DNA of 64,000 bases from Allonocardiopsis opalescens (GTDB taxonomy: Bacteria; Actinomycetota; Actinomycetes; Streptosporangiales; Streptosporangiaceae), in contig NZ_PVZC01000002.1 in NCBI RefSeq assembly GCF_003002095.1, forward strand, positions 620,001 to 684,000, given 5' to 3'. The translations under genes and the position numbers were made by a program. The notes beneath the pieces were generated by a model, which made no database searches, was not told the DNA's origin, and worked only from the letters and a program-made list of their open reading frames with translations. Position 1 is the stretch's first letter. Every line of letters begins with the position of its first letter. Positions 52,718 through 61,571 of the stretch are shown piece after piece.

Positions 52718-53983
52718 ATGCCCGAGGTCGAACCGGACGGCACCCGCGACGGCGGCCCGGCCGCCGGTACCGCACGCGGCTGGCGGGCCGCCGCCGCCCG
52801 GATCGACGCGGCCGGACGGCGGCGCGACCGCGGCATCGACGCGCTGCGCGCCCTGGCCATCGCGGGCGTGGTGGCCGGGCACTGGCTGGTCGGCGCCCTG
52901 GTGCTGCGCGAGGACGGCGCGCTGCGCATCGGCAGCGCGCTGCGCGAACTGGGCGCTCTGGCCCCCGCCAGCTGGTTCCTGCAGATGCTGGCGCTGTTCT
53001 TCCTGGTCGGCGGGTACTCCGCCGCCCGCTCGCTCACCCGGGCCAGGGAGCGGGGCGAGGACACCGGGGCCTGGCTGCGGCTGCGCGGGACGCGGCTGGT
53101 CCGGCCGGTGCTGGCGATGGCGGCGCTCACCGCCGCCGCCGTCCCGCTGCTCGCCGCCGTCGGCGTGCACCCCCTCAGCCTGCGGACCTGGGTGGTGCTG
53201 CTGGTCCAGCCGCTGTGGTTCATCCTCATCTACGGGGTCGCCACCGCGCTGACCCCGCTGGCGATGGCCGTCGACCGCCGCTTCGGGCCCGCCGCGGCCG
53301 TCGCGATGATGGGCGTCGTCGCCGTCGTCGACCTGCTGCGCTACGGCCCGGCGCAGGCGCTGGTGCCCGACTGGCTGGCGCTGGTGAACGTGCTGCCCGC
53401 CTGGCTCTTCGGCTACCAGCTGGGGGTGAGCTGGGCGTCGGGGCGGCTCGGCCGACGCGGCGCGCTGGTCCTGCTGGCCGGCGGCGCGGGCCTGTTCGCG
53501 CTGCTGATCGGCGTCTTCGACTACCCGGCCAGCATGGTGGGCGTGCCCGGCGAGGCGCGCTCCAACGCCCATCCGGCGTCACTGCTGGTACCGGCGCTGG
53601 CCGCGGTCCAGTGCGGTGCCGCGATCCTGCTCCGCGACCGGCTGCACCGCGCGCTGGGCGCGCACCCCCGGCTGTGGGCGGCCGTCGCCCTGGCCAACCT
53701 CTCCGCGATGACCCTCTTCTGCTGGCACCAGACGGCGCTCGTCGCCGTCTCCCTGTTCGGCGCCGCCCTCGGCGGCCTCCCCGGCCTGACCGACCCGCCG
53801 GCGGACCTGGCCTGGGTCCTGTTCCGGCTGGCCTGGCTCCCCGCCATGGCCCTCACCCTGGCCGGCCTCGTACCACTCGTCCACCGCTTCGAACGCCCGT
53901 GGCACGGCCTGGGCCGCCCTGCCCGGGTGGCCGTGGGCCTCCTCGCCGCCGGGTTCGTGGGGTACACGGTGTGGGTTTACTGA
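52718..53983 (+). CDS. Acyltransferase family 3 integral membrane protein
   Basis: 421 residues, about ten helices. RGIDALRALAIAGVVAGHWL holds the family histidine in the first helix, and FLQMLALFFLVGGYSAARSL the second signature. Members O-acylate exported sugars, lipids or antibiotics. ATG 52718 has GGTGGAG upstream; an in-frame GTG at 52706 is less well placed. Upstream are a C/G hairpin (52581-52600) and a CGTAC-TTC-GTACG inverted repeat (52637-52649) that may be a regulatory site. Confidence 0.85.
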   Translation: MPEVEPDGTRDGGPAAGTARGWRAAAARIDAAGRRRDRGIDALRALAIAGVVAGHWLVGALVLREDGALRIGSALRELGALAPASWFLQMLALFFLVGGYSAARSLTRARERGEDTGAWLRLRGTRLVRPVLAMAALTAAAVPLLAAVGVHPLSLRTWVVLLVQPLWFILIYGVATALTPLAMAVDRRFGPAAAVAMMGVVAVVDLLRYGPAQALVPDWLALVNVLPAWLFGYQLGVSWASGRLGRRGALVLLAGGAGLFALLIGVFDYPASMVGVPGEARSNAHPASLLVPALAAVQCGAAILLRDRLHRALGAHPRLWAAVALANLSAMTLFCWHQTALVAVSLFGAALGGLPGLTDPPADLAWVLFRLAWLPAMALTLAGLVPLVHRFERPWHGLGRPARVAVGLLAAGFVGYTVWVY

Positions 53984-54371
53984 TCCGCCGACGCGAGCCG
54001 GCGGCGCCGCGCCATTCAGCGGACGGTCCCTCTGGTCACCTGCCTCTCCGGGACATGAGCGGCTCGCCCAGCGGAACCGGTCCTGTCGAGGACGCCCGTG
54101 CCGACGTCCCCGGCGACACCCGCGGCCCGCGATACGTGCAGGTCAACCGGCCGCCGCGCGGACAGCCGGCACACTCGGCTCCAGTGCCGCGCCCCGGTAG
54201 CACCGCGTCGACGCAAGCGGAGCGAAGCCCGCAGCACGTCCAGATCCACCCGACCACGATGTCGACAGCCGGCACGCCCCGACTCCAGCGCGAGCAGCCC
54301 CCGAACCGGTTCCGCCGCCCGCCGACCCCTTGGACCGCGGCGGCACGACGCGGTCCGCACCGCGCCCTCGT
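53984..54371. other. Gene-free stretch between acyltransferase and APC permease genes
   Basis: 388 bases between convergent genes. Frames on both strands are open in places but give Arg/Pro/Ser-rich nonsense-like translations without start signals. I see no RNA gene or clear terminator. Confidence 0.5.
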
Positions 54372-55658
54372 CTACCGGCCGGCCGACGCGCGCCGACGCC
54401 GGACCGCCCCGACGGCGCCGCGCACCGCGAGGCCGAGCAGCAGCGCCGCCATCCCCGTCAGCACCGTCGACGGCGGCAGCACCACCGCCAGCGCCGCGCA
54501 GCCCGCGCCGCCCAGTACCGCGACCGCGCGCCGCCGTACCCGGCCGGGCCCCGGCAGGGTGAAGGCGGCGGCGTTGGCGACGGCGTAGTAGGTGAGCACG
54601 GTGAAGCTGGAGAAGCCGATCGCGAAGACCAGGTCCCCGGCGGCCGCGAGCGCCGCCACCAGCACCCCGAGCAGCAGCTCCGCCCGGTGCGGCACCCGGT
54701 ACCTGGGGTGCACCGCCGCCAGCGCCGTGGGCAGCTCCCCGTCGCGCGCCATCGCCAGGGAGGTGCGGCCGATCCCCGCCATCAGCGACAGCAGCACCCC
54801 GGCGGAGGCGACGGCGCCGCCCACCCGCACGGCCGGCGCCAGCCAGGCCAGCTCCCCCGCGCCCACCGCCGTGGCCAGCGGCGCGGCCGACGCCGCCAGC
54901 GCCTCGGGCCCGACCGCGAGCAGCGCGGCGCACGCGACGGCGGCGTACACCGCCACCACCAGGCCGAGCGCGACGGGGATGGCCCTGGGGATGGTCCGCT
55001 CGGGCTCGCGCACCTCCTCGCCGAGGGTGGCCAGCCGCGCGTACCCGGCGAAGGCGAAGAAGAGCAGCGCGGCCGCCTGCCCGATCCCGAGCAGCCCGCC
55101 CGAGGTCCAGCCGGTGAGGTTCGCGGCGGAGGCGGTGCCGCCGCCCAGGCAGGCGGCCACCACCGCGGCCAGCGCCAGCAGCGTGACGGCGACCAGCACC
55201 CGGGTGGCCAGCGCGGTCTTGGTGATGCCGAGGTAGTTCACCAGCGTCAGCACCGCCACGGCGGCGACCGCCACCGGCACCCGCTGCTCCGGCCAGGCGT
55301 AGCCCCCCAGGGTGAGCGCCATCGCCGCGCAGCTCGCCGTCTTCCCCGCCACGAAGGCCCACCCGGCCAGGAAGCCCCACACCCGCCCCAGCCGCTCCCG
55401 GCCGTACCGGTAGGCACCACCGGACTCCGGATAGCGCACGGCCAGCGCCGCCGACGAACTCGCATTGCAGTACGCCACCAGCGCCGCCAGCACCAGCGCC
55501 GCCAGCAGCCCGGACCCGGCCGCCGCCGCGGCCGGCCCGAAGGCCGAGAACACCCCGGCCCCCAGCATCGCCCCCAGCCCGACCAGCACCGCGTCACCGG
55601 CCCCCAGGCGCCTGGCCAGCCCCGGCCCGTCGGATCCAGCCGCCGCACTCCCGGCCAC
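54372..55658 (-). CDS. APC-superfamily amino acid permease
   Basis: 428 residues, twelve helices. LGAMLGAGVFSAFGPAAAAA is the APC substrate-binding helix 1; RYPESGGAYRYGRERLGRVW is the helix 3 region; FFAFAGYARLATLGEEVREP is helix 6. Imports or exchanges an amino acid. GTG 55658 follows GAAGGAGG; the frame upstream is not coding-like. Convergent with the acyltransferase gene. Confidence 0.88.
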   Translation of the reverse strand: MAGSAAAGSDGPGLARRLGAGDAVLVGLGAMLGAGVFSAFGPAAAAAGSGLLAALVLAALVAYCNASSSAALAVRYPESGGAYRYGRERLGRVWGFLAGWAFVAGKTASCAAMALTLGGYAWPEQRVPVAVAAVAVLTLVNYLGITKTALATRVLVAVTLLALAAVVAACLGGGTASAANLTGWTSGGLLGIGQAAALLFFAFAGYARLATLGEEVREPERTIPRAIPVALGLVVAVYAAVACAALLAVGPEALAASAAPLATAVGAGELAWLAPAVRVGGAVASAGVLLSLMAGIGRTSLAMARDGELPTALAAVHPRYRVPHRAELLLGVLVAALAAAGDLVFAIGFSSFTVLTYYAVANAAAFTLPGPGRVRRRAVAVLGGAGCAALAVVLPPSTVLTGMAALLLGLAVRGAVGAVRRRRASAGR

Positions 55659-55851
55659 GGGTCCTCCTTCACGCCGCCGCGAGCCTTCAGTATGGCGGCC
55701 CCGCGGTGGCGGCCGGGTGCCCGCACGGTGAACGCCGCACGGAGCGGACAGCGCTCGGACGGACGAGCCGCGTCGAGGTCCATCCGGCCGGGTGACCGAA
55801 GGCAACGGGTGTCACCACCACGGCCGAACCCGGCGCGGGCCGAATGGCCGG

Positions 55852-56135
55852 ACCGCGTTCAGACGGGCGGGAACCCGGCGGACGTCGACTCGACCACTTG
55901 GCCGACCTACCTCGGCAGCCGGCCTCGACGCGCGAACACCGTGCCGACCGGCCGACCGGATCACACAGGCGAAGCCGGCCGACGTCGGCTCGGTCGGCTG
56001 ATCCTCCATATCCGGCACCCCACCGCAGCGCCCGAACGCTCCGCGGGCCGGAGGACCGCACCGCACTCAGACGGGCGAGAGCCCCGCCGACGTCGACTCG
56101 GCCAAGTGGTCGACCACATCCGGCAGGCGGCCGCG
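55852..56135. repeat. Degenerate repeats derived from the 3' end of the YbdK-type gene
   Basis: A stretch at about 55852-55920 copies the last 70 bases of the ligase gene (about 56053-56135): both contain TCAGACGGGCG, a diverged middle, GACGTCGACTCG and a GGCCGACC/GGTCGACC end. A third, weaker copy lies at 55970-56018 (GCCGACGTCGGCTCGG ... ATATCCGGCA). The 408-base gap 55659-56066 has no other feature. Confidence 0.65.
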
Positions 56136-57224
56136 GCGGGCGAAGGCGGTGCGCTGGCGGCGGGCGCCGCCGCCCGTCCGGCGCAGCACGTTCAGGGTGT
56201 CGTCGACGAAGTCGCGGTCGCCGTTGGCGTCCAGCAGCCGGCGCACCCGGGAGACCAGCCGGTCCACGGCGGTGTGCACCGGGATCAGGCTGTCGCCGAA
56301 CGGGTCCAGGCAGCTGCCCTCCAGCCCGTCGCGGGCCGCGCGCCAGAGGTTGGCCTCCAGCACCTCGCCCGGCACAGTCGGCGCCGGGCGGCCGTCGGCG
56401 ATGTCGTCGAGCGCCGCCCCGACCAGCCCGCGCACCAGGGCCGCGGCAAGGGCCGCCTCCTCGGGGGTGCCCGCGACATCGCAGACGCGGGTCTCCAGGG
56501 TGGGATTGCGCTCCGAGAGGCGGGTGAACCAGTAGATCATCCCCCGGTCCAGCATCGCCTGGGCCTCCAGCATCGCCGCCACACTCGACTCGTAGTGGTC
56601 CAGCGAGGCGAACATCGGCGGCGGCGCCGCCGAGGGCCAGCGCGACCACAGCACCTGCCGCCAACTGGAGTAGGCGGTGTCGACGCCGTCGTTGAAGGGC
56701 GAGTTCGCGGTGAGCGCCAGCAGCACCGGCAGCCACGGCCGCAGGTGGTTGCTCACCTGCACACCCGTCTCCCGGTCGGGGATGGCGACGTGCACATGGC
56801 AGCCGCACGTGTAACCGGTTGCCACGATCGCGCCGAAGTGCTCGGCCATCCGGTGGTAGCGCGAGTTCGGGCTCAGCGGCTGGAAGTCCTCCTCGGCGAG
56901 CACGGGGGTACCGCTGGCCACCAGGCGGAGCCCCTGTTCGGCGGCGGTCGCCGCCAGCCGGGCGCGTGCGTCGCGCAGCTGGTACAGCAGCTGCTCCGTG
57001 CCCTCGCACACCGGACTGGCCGCCTCCACCATGCACCGGCCGATCTCCTGCTGCATCTCGGCCCGCCCACCGGACACCTCACGCAGCACCTCAGGCGCGT
57101 CCGACGCCAGCCGCCCATCCTGGTCGACCAGCAGGAACTCCTCCTCGACCCCGATCGTGAGCATGTCGCCGGAAGCCCCGACCTCCTCGGGCCGCGCACG
57201 TTCCTCGGGCCCCGTCAACACCAT
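56067..57224 (-). CDS. YbdK-family carboxylate-amine ligase (glutamate--cysteine ligase 2 type)
   Basis: 385 residues. ATP-dependent ligase of the GCS2 family. MLTIGVEEEFLLVDQDGRLA is the N-terminal signature with the metal-binding glutamates; CGCHVHVAIPDRETGVQVSN and LLALTANSPFNDGVDTAYSS follow; RNPTLETRVCDVAGTPEEAA is late. Weak gamma-glutamylcysteine synthetase activity is known for relatives, but in mycothiol producers the real substrate is uncertain. ATG 57224 (GGAAGTGGGCGG upstream) is used; an ATG at 57164 would start right at the conserved motif. Confidence 0.87.
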   Translation of the reverse strand: MVLTGPEERARPEEVGASGDMLTIGVEEEFLLVDQDGRLASDAPEVLREVSGGRAEMQQEIGRCMVEAASPVCEGTEQLLYQLRDARARLAATAAEQGLRLVASGTPVLAEEDFQPLSPNSRYHRMAEHFGAIVATGYTCGCHVHVAIPDRETGVQVSNHLRPWLPVLLALTANSPFNDGVDTAYSSWRQVLWSRWPSAAPPPMFASLDHYESSVAAMLEAQAMLDRGMIYWFTRLSERNPTLETRVCDVAGTPEEAALAAALVRGLVGAALDDIADGRPAPTVPGEVLEANLWRAARDGLEGSCLDPFGDSLIPVHTAVDRLVSRVRRLLDANGDRDFVDDTLNVLRRTGGGARRQRTAFARRGRLPDVVDHLAESTSAGLSPV

Positions 57225-57759
57225 GTCCGCCCACTTCCGTCCCCGATTCCCTCGTACAGAGGGCTCCCGTACCCGGTGCCTCTGCGAAATCACCCGGCGT
57301 GCCGCGGCGCCGGGAACCCGAACACCCCGAACACGTGGGCGTACGCTCCCGCGACCCCCTGATACGGCCGCCCCCACGAGGCCGTCCACCACCCGCACAC
57401 CGGACGCCCCGCCGCCCCGGCACCGCCCGCCCCACGACCGCACCCGGGACGCCCGAAGCACCACCTGACGCCGATCGAGGGCGACCGGTTCGCCCGGACG
57501 CGGCAGCACTGAAACCCCACCGCACCGTCATGCCACCTGCGCCAGAACCACGGACGCCGGCAGGCACGCGAGACGGCCCCGCCAGGACGAGCCCACGAAC
57601 TCCTTGCGGTCGACACCCCGGCCACGTCCGCCCGCCGCGTTCAGCGCCCGCCCCGCCTGAACCCGGCTACTCTTTCCCGCACGAACCGGCCTCGCCGACA
57701 CCGACGACCAACCGAATGAAAACCCGATCCGTGCTAGAAGAAGGCCCAGGTCGGAAAGG
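57225..57759 (+). other. Gene-free region and probable CRISPR leader
   Basis: 535 bases without a convincing gene; the only long frames are Pro/Arg-rich. The last 60 bases (about 57700-57759) are clearly richer in A/T (ACCAACCGAATGAAAACC, then GTGCTAGAAGAAGG) than the surroundings and directly precede the first CRISPR repeat, which fits the leader. Confidence 0.5.
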
Positions 57760-58081
57760 GTCGTCCCCGCATGGGCGGGGGTGGTCCGTCGAGCTTGCCG
57801 CGTGGCGCGACGTCTTGGAGGTCGTCCCCGCATGGGCGGGGGTGGTCCGGGCATCGTGGGCGGCGCGACCGCCGGCGGCGGGTCGTCCCCGCATGGGCGG
57901 GGGTGGTCCCCCTGATAAGGGCGGGGGCGGCGCGCGGGCGGCGTCGTCCCCGCATGCGGGGGTGGTCCGCACATTCGGAACTCGGTTTCCGCGCTGCGAC
58001 ATCCCGGGCACGCGGGTGGTCCTCTCCAGACGCCGATGGCGACATGGCAACCGATCGCCCCTGCACAGGCGGTAGTGGTCC
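57760..58081 (+). CRISPR. Short, decaying type I-E-like CRISPR array without cas genes
   Basis: Three identical 28-bp repeats at 57760-57787, 57821-57848 and 57882-57909. Each begins GTCGTCCCCGC, has loop ATGG and ends GCGGGGGTGGTCC. Spacers between intact units are 33 nt (57788-57820, 57849-57881, 57910-57942). The fourth repeat (57943-57968) lacks two bases of the loop. Then come degraded copies at about 57998-58022 and 58054-58081 (21/28 matches), and a half repeat at 58113-58123. The CCCCGC/GCGGGG stem and spacer size match subtype I-E. Decay at the right end and the A/T-rich left flank put the leader on the left. Confidence 0.9.
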
Positions 58082-58223
58082 CGCGCAGGCAATGACGCCG
58101 CCGCCGTGCAGAGTCATCCCCGCGTCAGTGTGCTCGAGCCCGGCTTCGCGACGGACGGCGGCTCGGTTGGGTCGTTTCGGTCGCGGTCGCGTCCGTCCTC
58201 CGTGCTGGAGGTGACGTGCCCCG

Positions 58224-59621
58224 TCAGTCGGTTGCCGCCTGGTCCGCGTCCTGGAGGGCTTCGGCGAGTTTGAGCAGGCCGGACGCCTTGGAGGACTTGA
58301 CCAGGACGATGTCACCGGTTGCCAGCTGCTCCTCGAGGAGCAGCAGCGCGGCCGGGACGTCGGGGGCCAGGTGGGTGGCGGCTCCGGCGGAGCGGGCGCC
58401 CTGCTCCAGGCGGGCGGCGTCGGTGCCGCCGACGGCGACGACGAGGTCGGCGCCGGACTGGGCGGCGAAGGCGCCGACGGCTTCGTGCTGGTCGGGGGCG
58501 GTGTCGCCGAGTTCGGCCATCTCGCCGAGCACCGCGACCCGGCGGCGGCCCGGCATGGCGGCGAGGGCGCGCAGCGCGGCGCGGGCGGAGTCGGGGTTGG
58601 CGTTGAAGGCGTCGTTGACGATGGTGACGCCGTCGGCACGGGTGGTGACCTGCATCCGGCCCTGGGAGAGGGCGCGGGCGGCGGTCAGCGCGCGGGCGAT
58701 GGCGGTGGTCGACATGCCCGCGGTGTGCGCGGCGGCCGCCGCGGCGAGCGCGTTGGAGACGTGGTGCTCGCCGTACAGGCCCAGTTCGACGGGGGCGGCG
58801 CCCTCGGGGGTGACCAGGGTGAACCGGGCCCGGCCCGCGTCGTCCATCCGCACGTCCTCGGCGCGCACCGCGGTGCCCTCGCCGCGCCCGAAGAAGAGCA
58901 CGGACGCGCGGGTGCGGGCGGCCATCGCGGCCACCAGCGGGTCGTCGGCGTTGAGGATGGCCACGCCGCCGAGGTCGGCCGAGGGCAGCGCCTCGACCAG
59001 CTCGCCCTTGGCGCGCGCCGTCGCCTCCTTGCCGCCGAACTCGCCCATGTGCGCGGCGCCGACGTTCAGCACGATACCGACCGTGGGCGGCACCAGCCCG
59101 GTCAGGTAGGCGATGTGCCCGATCCCGCGCGCGCCCATCTCCAGCACCAGGTGGCGGGTGTCGGGGGCGGCGTTGAGCACCGTGATCGGCAGCCCGATCT
59201 CGTTGTTGCGGGAGCCGGGGGTGGCGGTCGTGGGCCCGTGCGCGGCCAGCACCTGCGCGAGCAGGTCCTTGGTACTGGTCTTGCCGGAGGAGCCGGTCAG
59301 CGCGATGACGGTGCAGTCGGGCAGCCGCCGCACCACGGCGCGCGCCAGCGCGCCGAGCGCGGTCTGCACGTCGTCGACGACGACCGCGGGCACCCCCACC
59401 GGCCGCCGCCCCAGCACCGCGACGGCTCCGGCGGCCACCGCCGCCTCGGCGTAGTCGTGGCCGTCGACCCGCTCCCCCTCGAAGGCGGCGAACAGGCCGC
59501 CGGGCCCCAGCCGCCGGGTGTCCTCGGCGACCGGCCCGGTCACCCGGGCCTCGGGGTCGGCGACCTCGCTCAGCCGCCCTCCGGTCACCTGCGCGATCTC
59601 CGCCAATGTCAGTTCCGGCAC
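58224..59621 (-). CDS. murF: UDP-N-acetylmuramoyl-tripeptide--D-alanyl-D-alanine ligase
   Basis: 465 residues, MurF length. ATP-dependent addition of D-Ala-D-Ala to the UDP-MurNAc tripeptide in the cytoplasm. VPELTLAEIAQVTGGRL starts the substrate domain; VIALTGSSGKTSTKDLLAQV is the ATP loop; GSRNNEIGLPITVL and LEMGARGIGHIAYL are family signatures; IVNDAFNANPDSARAALRAL is in the C-terminal domain. GTG 59621 is chosen since the frame upstream looks non-coding. It stands alone, not in the division/cell-wall cluster where murF usually lies, so a second copy may exist elsewhere. Confidence 0.93.
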   Translation of the reverse strand: MPELTLAEIAQVTGGRLSEVADPEARVTGPVAEDTRRLGPGGLFAAFEGERVDGHDYAEAAVAAGAVAVLGRRPVGVPAVVVDDVQTALGALARAVVRRLPDCTVIALTGSSGKTSTKDLLAQVLAAHGPTTATPGSRNNEIGLPITVLNAAPDTRHLVLEMGARGIGHIAYLTGLVPPTVGIVLNVGAAHMGEFGGKEATARAKGELVEALPSADLGGVAILNADDPLVAAMAARTRASVLFFGRGEGTAVRAEDVRMDDAGRARFTLVTPEGAAPVELGLYGEHHVSNALAAAAAAHTAGMSTTAIARALTAARALSQGRMQVTTRADGVTIVNDAFNANPDSARAALRALAAMPGRRRVAVLGEMAELGDTAPDQHEAVGAFAAQSGADLVVAVGGTDAARLEQGARSAGAATHLAPDVPAALLLLEEQLATGDIVLVKSSKASGLLKLAEALQDADQAATD

Positions 59622-59893
59622 CCGAATCCGCCCCCTCCGCGGCCGCACGGACCCGGATCCCCGACAATCGCCGGATCCCGACCCGCGCACGACACGACCC
59701 GCCCGGCAAGGGCGCGACGATCGTCTCTCGCTCTGTTCCGCCCACCGGCGGCCTCCGAACCGCCTGACGCGGCCCAGCCCTCCAACGCCCGGCAGTCTAC
59801 TCGCCGCGCCCCCGCCCACCCCCGGACCGACGCGGCCCCACGCGCCTCTCGGCGCACCGCCCACGGGCACGAGAACACCGCTGCGCACAGGTG

Positions 59894-59913
59894 GGGACGT
59901 GCTCGCACGTCCC
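59894..59913 (-). terminator. Hairpin after tRNA-like element A
   Basis: GGGACGTGC / GCACGTCCC with a 2-base centre, six bases beyond the 3' end of tRNA-like element A on the minus strand. Confidence 0.5.
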
Positions 59914-59919
59914 TCCGGT

Positions 59920-60010
59920 GGCCAGGGGCCGGCTCGAACCGCCGACCTGCGCTTCAGCGGGTCACCCCCGACCTCATATGCGTCCTCGGCGACCTGCGCA
60001 TTGTCCGGCC
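59920..60010 (-). pseudogene. tRNA-Phe-like degenerate element A
   Basis: On the minus strand, 91 bases begin GGCCGGA and end CCTGGCC, an acceptor-like pairing with one G-T and one mismatch. They include GCAGGTCGGCGGTTCGAGCC (variable region and T-arm, one side mutated) and CCCGCTGAAGCGC in place of the anticodon arm. The D-arm region does not fold normally. About 75% like element C over its 3' half. The 724-base gap 59622-60345 holds no convincing gene. Confidence 0.5.
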
Positions 60011-60345
60011 GGTAGCACCGGCCCCCATGCTCCAGGACGCATTCGGCGCGAGCACAGCCCCTTACGGACGCCGTCCTGCCGGGCCTGGCGGTCCGGTAGC
60101 AGGAGGGCTGGTCGCATGAGTGTGATCGGCGCCGTCCCCGGCACAGATCGCGCGGGCGTTCAAGAGCCGTCTGAGGACGCCGGCAGAATCCGCGCGTCCA
60201 CCGGCACTTCGGCGTCGACTGCCCCGGCGGCGCGGCCGTCGAGGACCTGGCGGACTCGCCGCCGACATCTGACCTCGACCAGAGCCGAGGTCCTACCGTA
60301 CTGATGGACTGGCGGGACATCTTCCATGGCGCGGAGGAGAAGGCA

Positions 60346-60618
60346 GTGATCGTCACCATCGCGAGGGTCACCGACCCCGATCGGTTCCTGGAGGTCTTCA
60401 CGACCATCGGCGCGGAGAAGCGGCGGGAGCACGGCTGCCGGAGCGCCCGGGTCTACTTCGATCCCGACGACGCGCACCGGGTGTGGTCCTTCTTCGACTG
60501 GGACGCGCAGGACTACGACGGCTTCCTCGCGGACCCCGAGGTCCCGGCCATCGCCCGAGAACTCGGGCTCCAGGCGCCGCCCGTGCACGCCGTCGCCGCG
60601 ACCGAGCTCGACGCCTGA
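60346..60618 (+). CDS. Small dimeric alpha/beta-barrel (ABM-like) protein
   Basis: 90 residues from GTG 60346, which has a strong ribosome site GGAGGAGAAGG; an ATG 14 codons upstream lacks one. The beta-alpha-beta pattern (VIVTIARVTDPDRFLEVFTT, CRSARVYFDPDDAHRVWSFF, DWDAQDYDGFLADPEVPAIA) fits the ferredoxin-like ABM/Dabb fold used by small monooxygenases and stress proteins. No catalytic residue can be assigned. Isolated between tRNA-like elements A and B. Confidence 0.7.
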   Translation: MIVTIARVTDPDRFLEVFTTIGAEKRREHGCRSARVYFDPDDAHRVWSFFDWDAQDYDGFLADPEVPAIARELGLQAPPVHAVAATELDA

Positions 60619-60739
60619 CCACTAGGGCACGGCGACCGCGAGGTCTTCTGGGGCGCCACCGACACGGCCACTCGCGTCCGTCGTCCACCGATGGCTCTGG
60701 CGGGCGGCGGAGGCGCAGCGACAAGCACCTGGACCGTGA

Positions 60740-60779
60740 AAAGGGGCTGTCACCTGTATCCGCAGGTGACAGCCCCTTT
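60740..60779. terminator. 17-bp perfect hairpin terminator
   Basis: AAAGGGGCTGTCACCTG / CAGGTGACAGCCCCTTT with loop TATCCG. On the minus strand it lies 18 bases after tRNA-like element B and is followed by TTTC; on the plus strand it is 121 bases after the ABM-like gene. Probably works in both directions. Confidence 0.88.
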
Positions 60780-60797
60780 CTTATGTCTGTTGTCTGT

Positions 60798-60845
60798 GGC
60801 CGGAGGCGAGGTCGATCCGCCCACCTTCCAGGCGGGCTCCCCCGC
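60798..60845 (-). pseudogene. tRNA-Phe-like remnant B (3' half only)
   Basis: On the minus strand the 3' part reads AGGTGGGCGGATCGACCTCG then CCTCCGGCC, matching the T-arm and acceptor end of elements A and C. The 5' part is not recognisable. Directly followed by a strong terminator, as expected for a former tRNA-type transcript. Confidence 0.4.
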
Positions 60846-60976
60846 TGCGCCGACCCAGCGTCTCAGCCGCACAGACTCCCGCAGTCGCCCCGCACGTGCC
60901 TCCGCTTGGACGCGTACTGGGCGTACGGCGGTCGCACGGAGCCGCACTGTGGGGCCGTTCCCGGCTCCCAGCCCCA

Positions 60977-61351
60977 TCAGGGCTGGTCGTCCACCTCTTC
61001 GATGAGTTCCGCCGCGGTCGCGCCCGGCCTTACTCGAATATCGAAGGTGTAGCCCTGGTCGCAGAACACCAGGTCGACTTCGTCCGGCATCCACTGGCGG
61101 AGCAAGCAGGCGAGCCGCGCAGAGTCCGCCAGGGCCGCATCCAGGTAGAGGCCCGTCGCGTCTTCCGGCATGAACACCTCACTCGGACCTTCATCCGTGC
61201 TGAAGCTCCACCTGAAGGCACATGCCTCACTACGTCGCGTCGGGTCGACTTCGACCCCTGGCCAAAGGTCGGTGACCGCGGCGGTCACGACGGCCGAACT
61301 GACCCGCCACGTGGTGGTCGAACCATCGAAGAACGCCATGAACGCGGCCAT
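60977..61351 (-). CDS. Hypothetical protein
   Basis: 124 residues, acidic, no membrane segment: MAAFMAFFDGSTTTWRVSSA, AFRWSFSTDEGPSEVFMPED, LLRQWMPDEVDLVFCDQGYT and a C-terminal TAAELIEEVDD. Not recognised; size and acidity recall small immunity-type or accessory proteins but no evidence supports more. ATG 61351 or the ATG at 61339 may be the start. Confidence 0.6.
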   Translation of the reverse strand: MAAFMAFFDGSTTTWRVSSAVVTAAVTDLWPGVEVDPTRRSEACAFRWSFSTDEGPSEVFMPEDATGLYLDAALADSARLACLLRQWMPDEVDLVFCDQGYTFDIRVRPGATAAELIEEVDDQP

Positions 61352-61514
61352 GCCGCGTGTCTACCACGTCCCAGCCGCGCCGTCCGATTGCCGTCCGACC
61401 TGCCGCAGCGGCCGACCACGGGATCGCGATCGCCGCCTCCGCAGGGGAGATGGTGGTGCAGCGCACCCGTGCGCCGGTTGGGGGTGACGTTCCCACCCAC
61501 AGCCACCGAAGCCG

Positions 61515-61551
61515 AAAACGCCCCGAACCCTGCTGTGCAGGTCTCGGGGCG
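61515..61551 (-). terminator. Rho-independent terminator after tRNA-like element C
   Basis: CGCCCCGA / TCGGGGCG plus inner CCTGC / GCAGG, loop ACA, followed on the minus strand by TTTT; 20 bases past the 3' end of element C. Confidence 0.75.
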
Positions 61552-61571
61552 CTTATGGATGTCACTCGTGT

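Noticed and set aside
57299-58092. Open frames on both strands across the CRISPR array (repeating PHGRGW-like peptides)
   Set aside because: They translate CRISPR repeats and flanks; 28+33 spacing creates apparent repeats of peptide motifs.
60098-60304. Possible small plus-strand gene MSVIGAVPGTDRAG...
   Set aside because: No ribosome site, Ser/Thr/Arg-biased composition; better read as decayed sequence downstream of the tRNA-like element.
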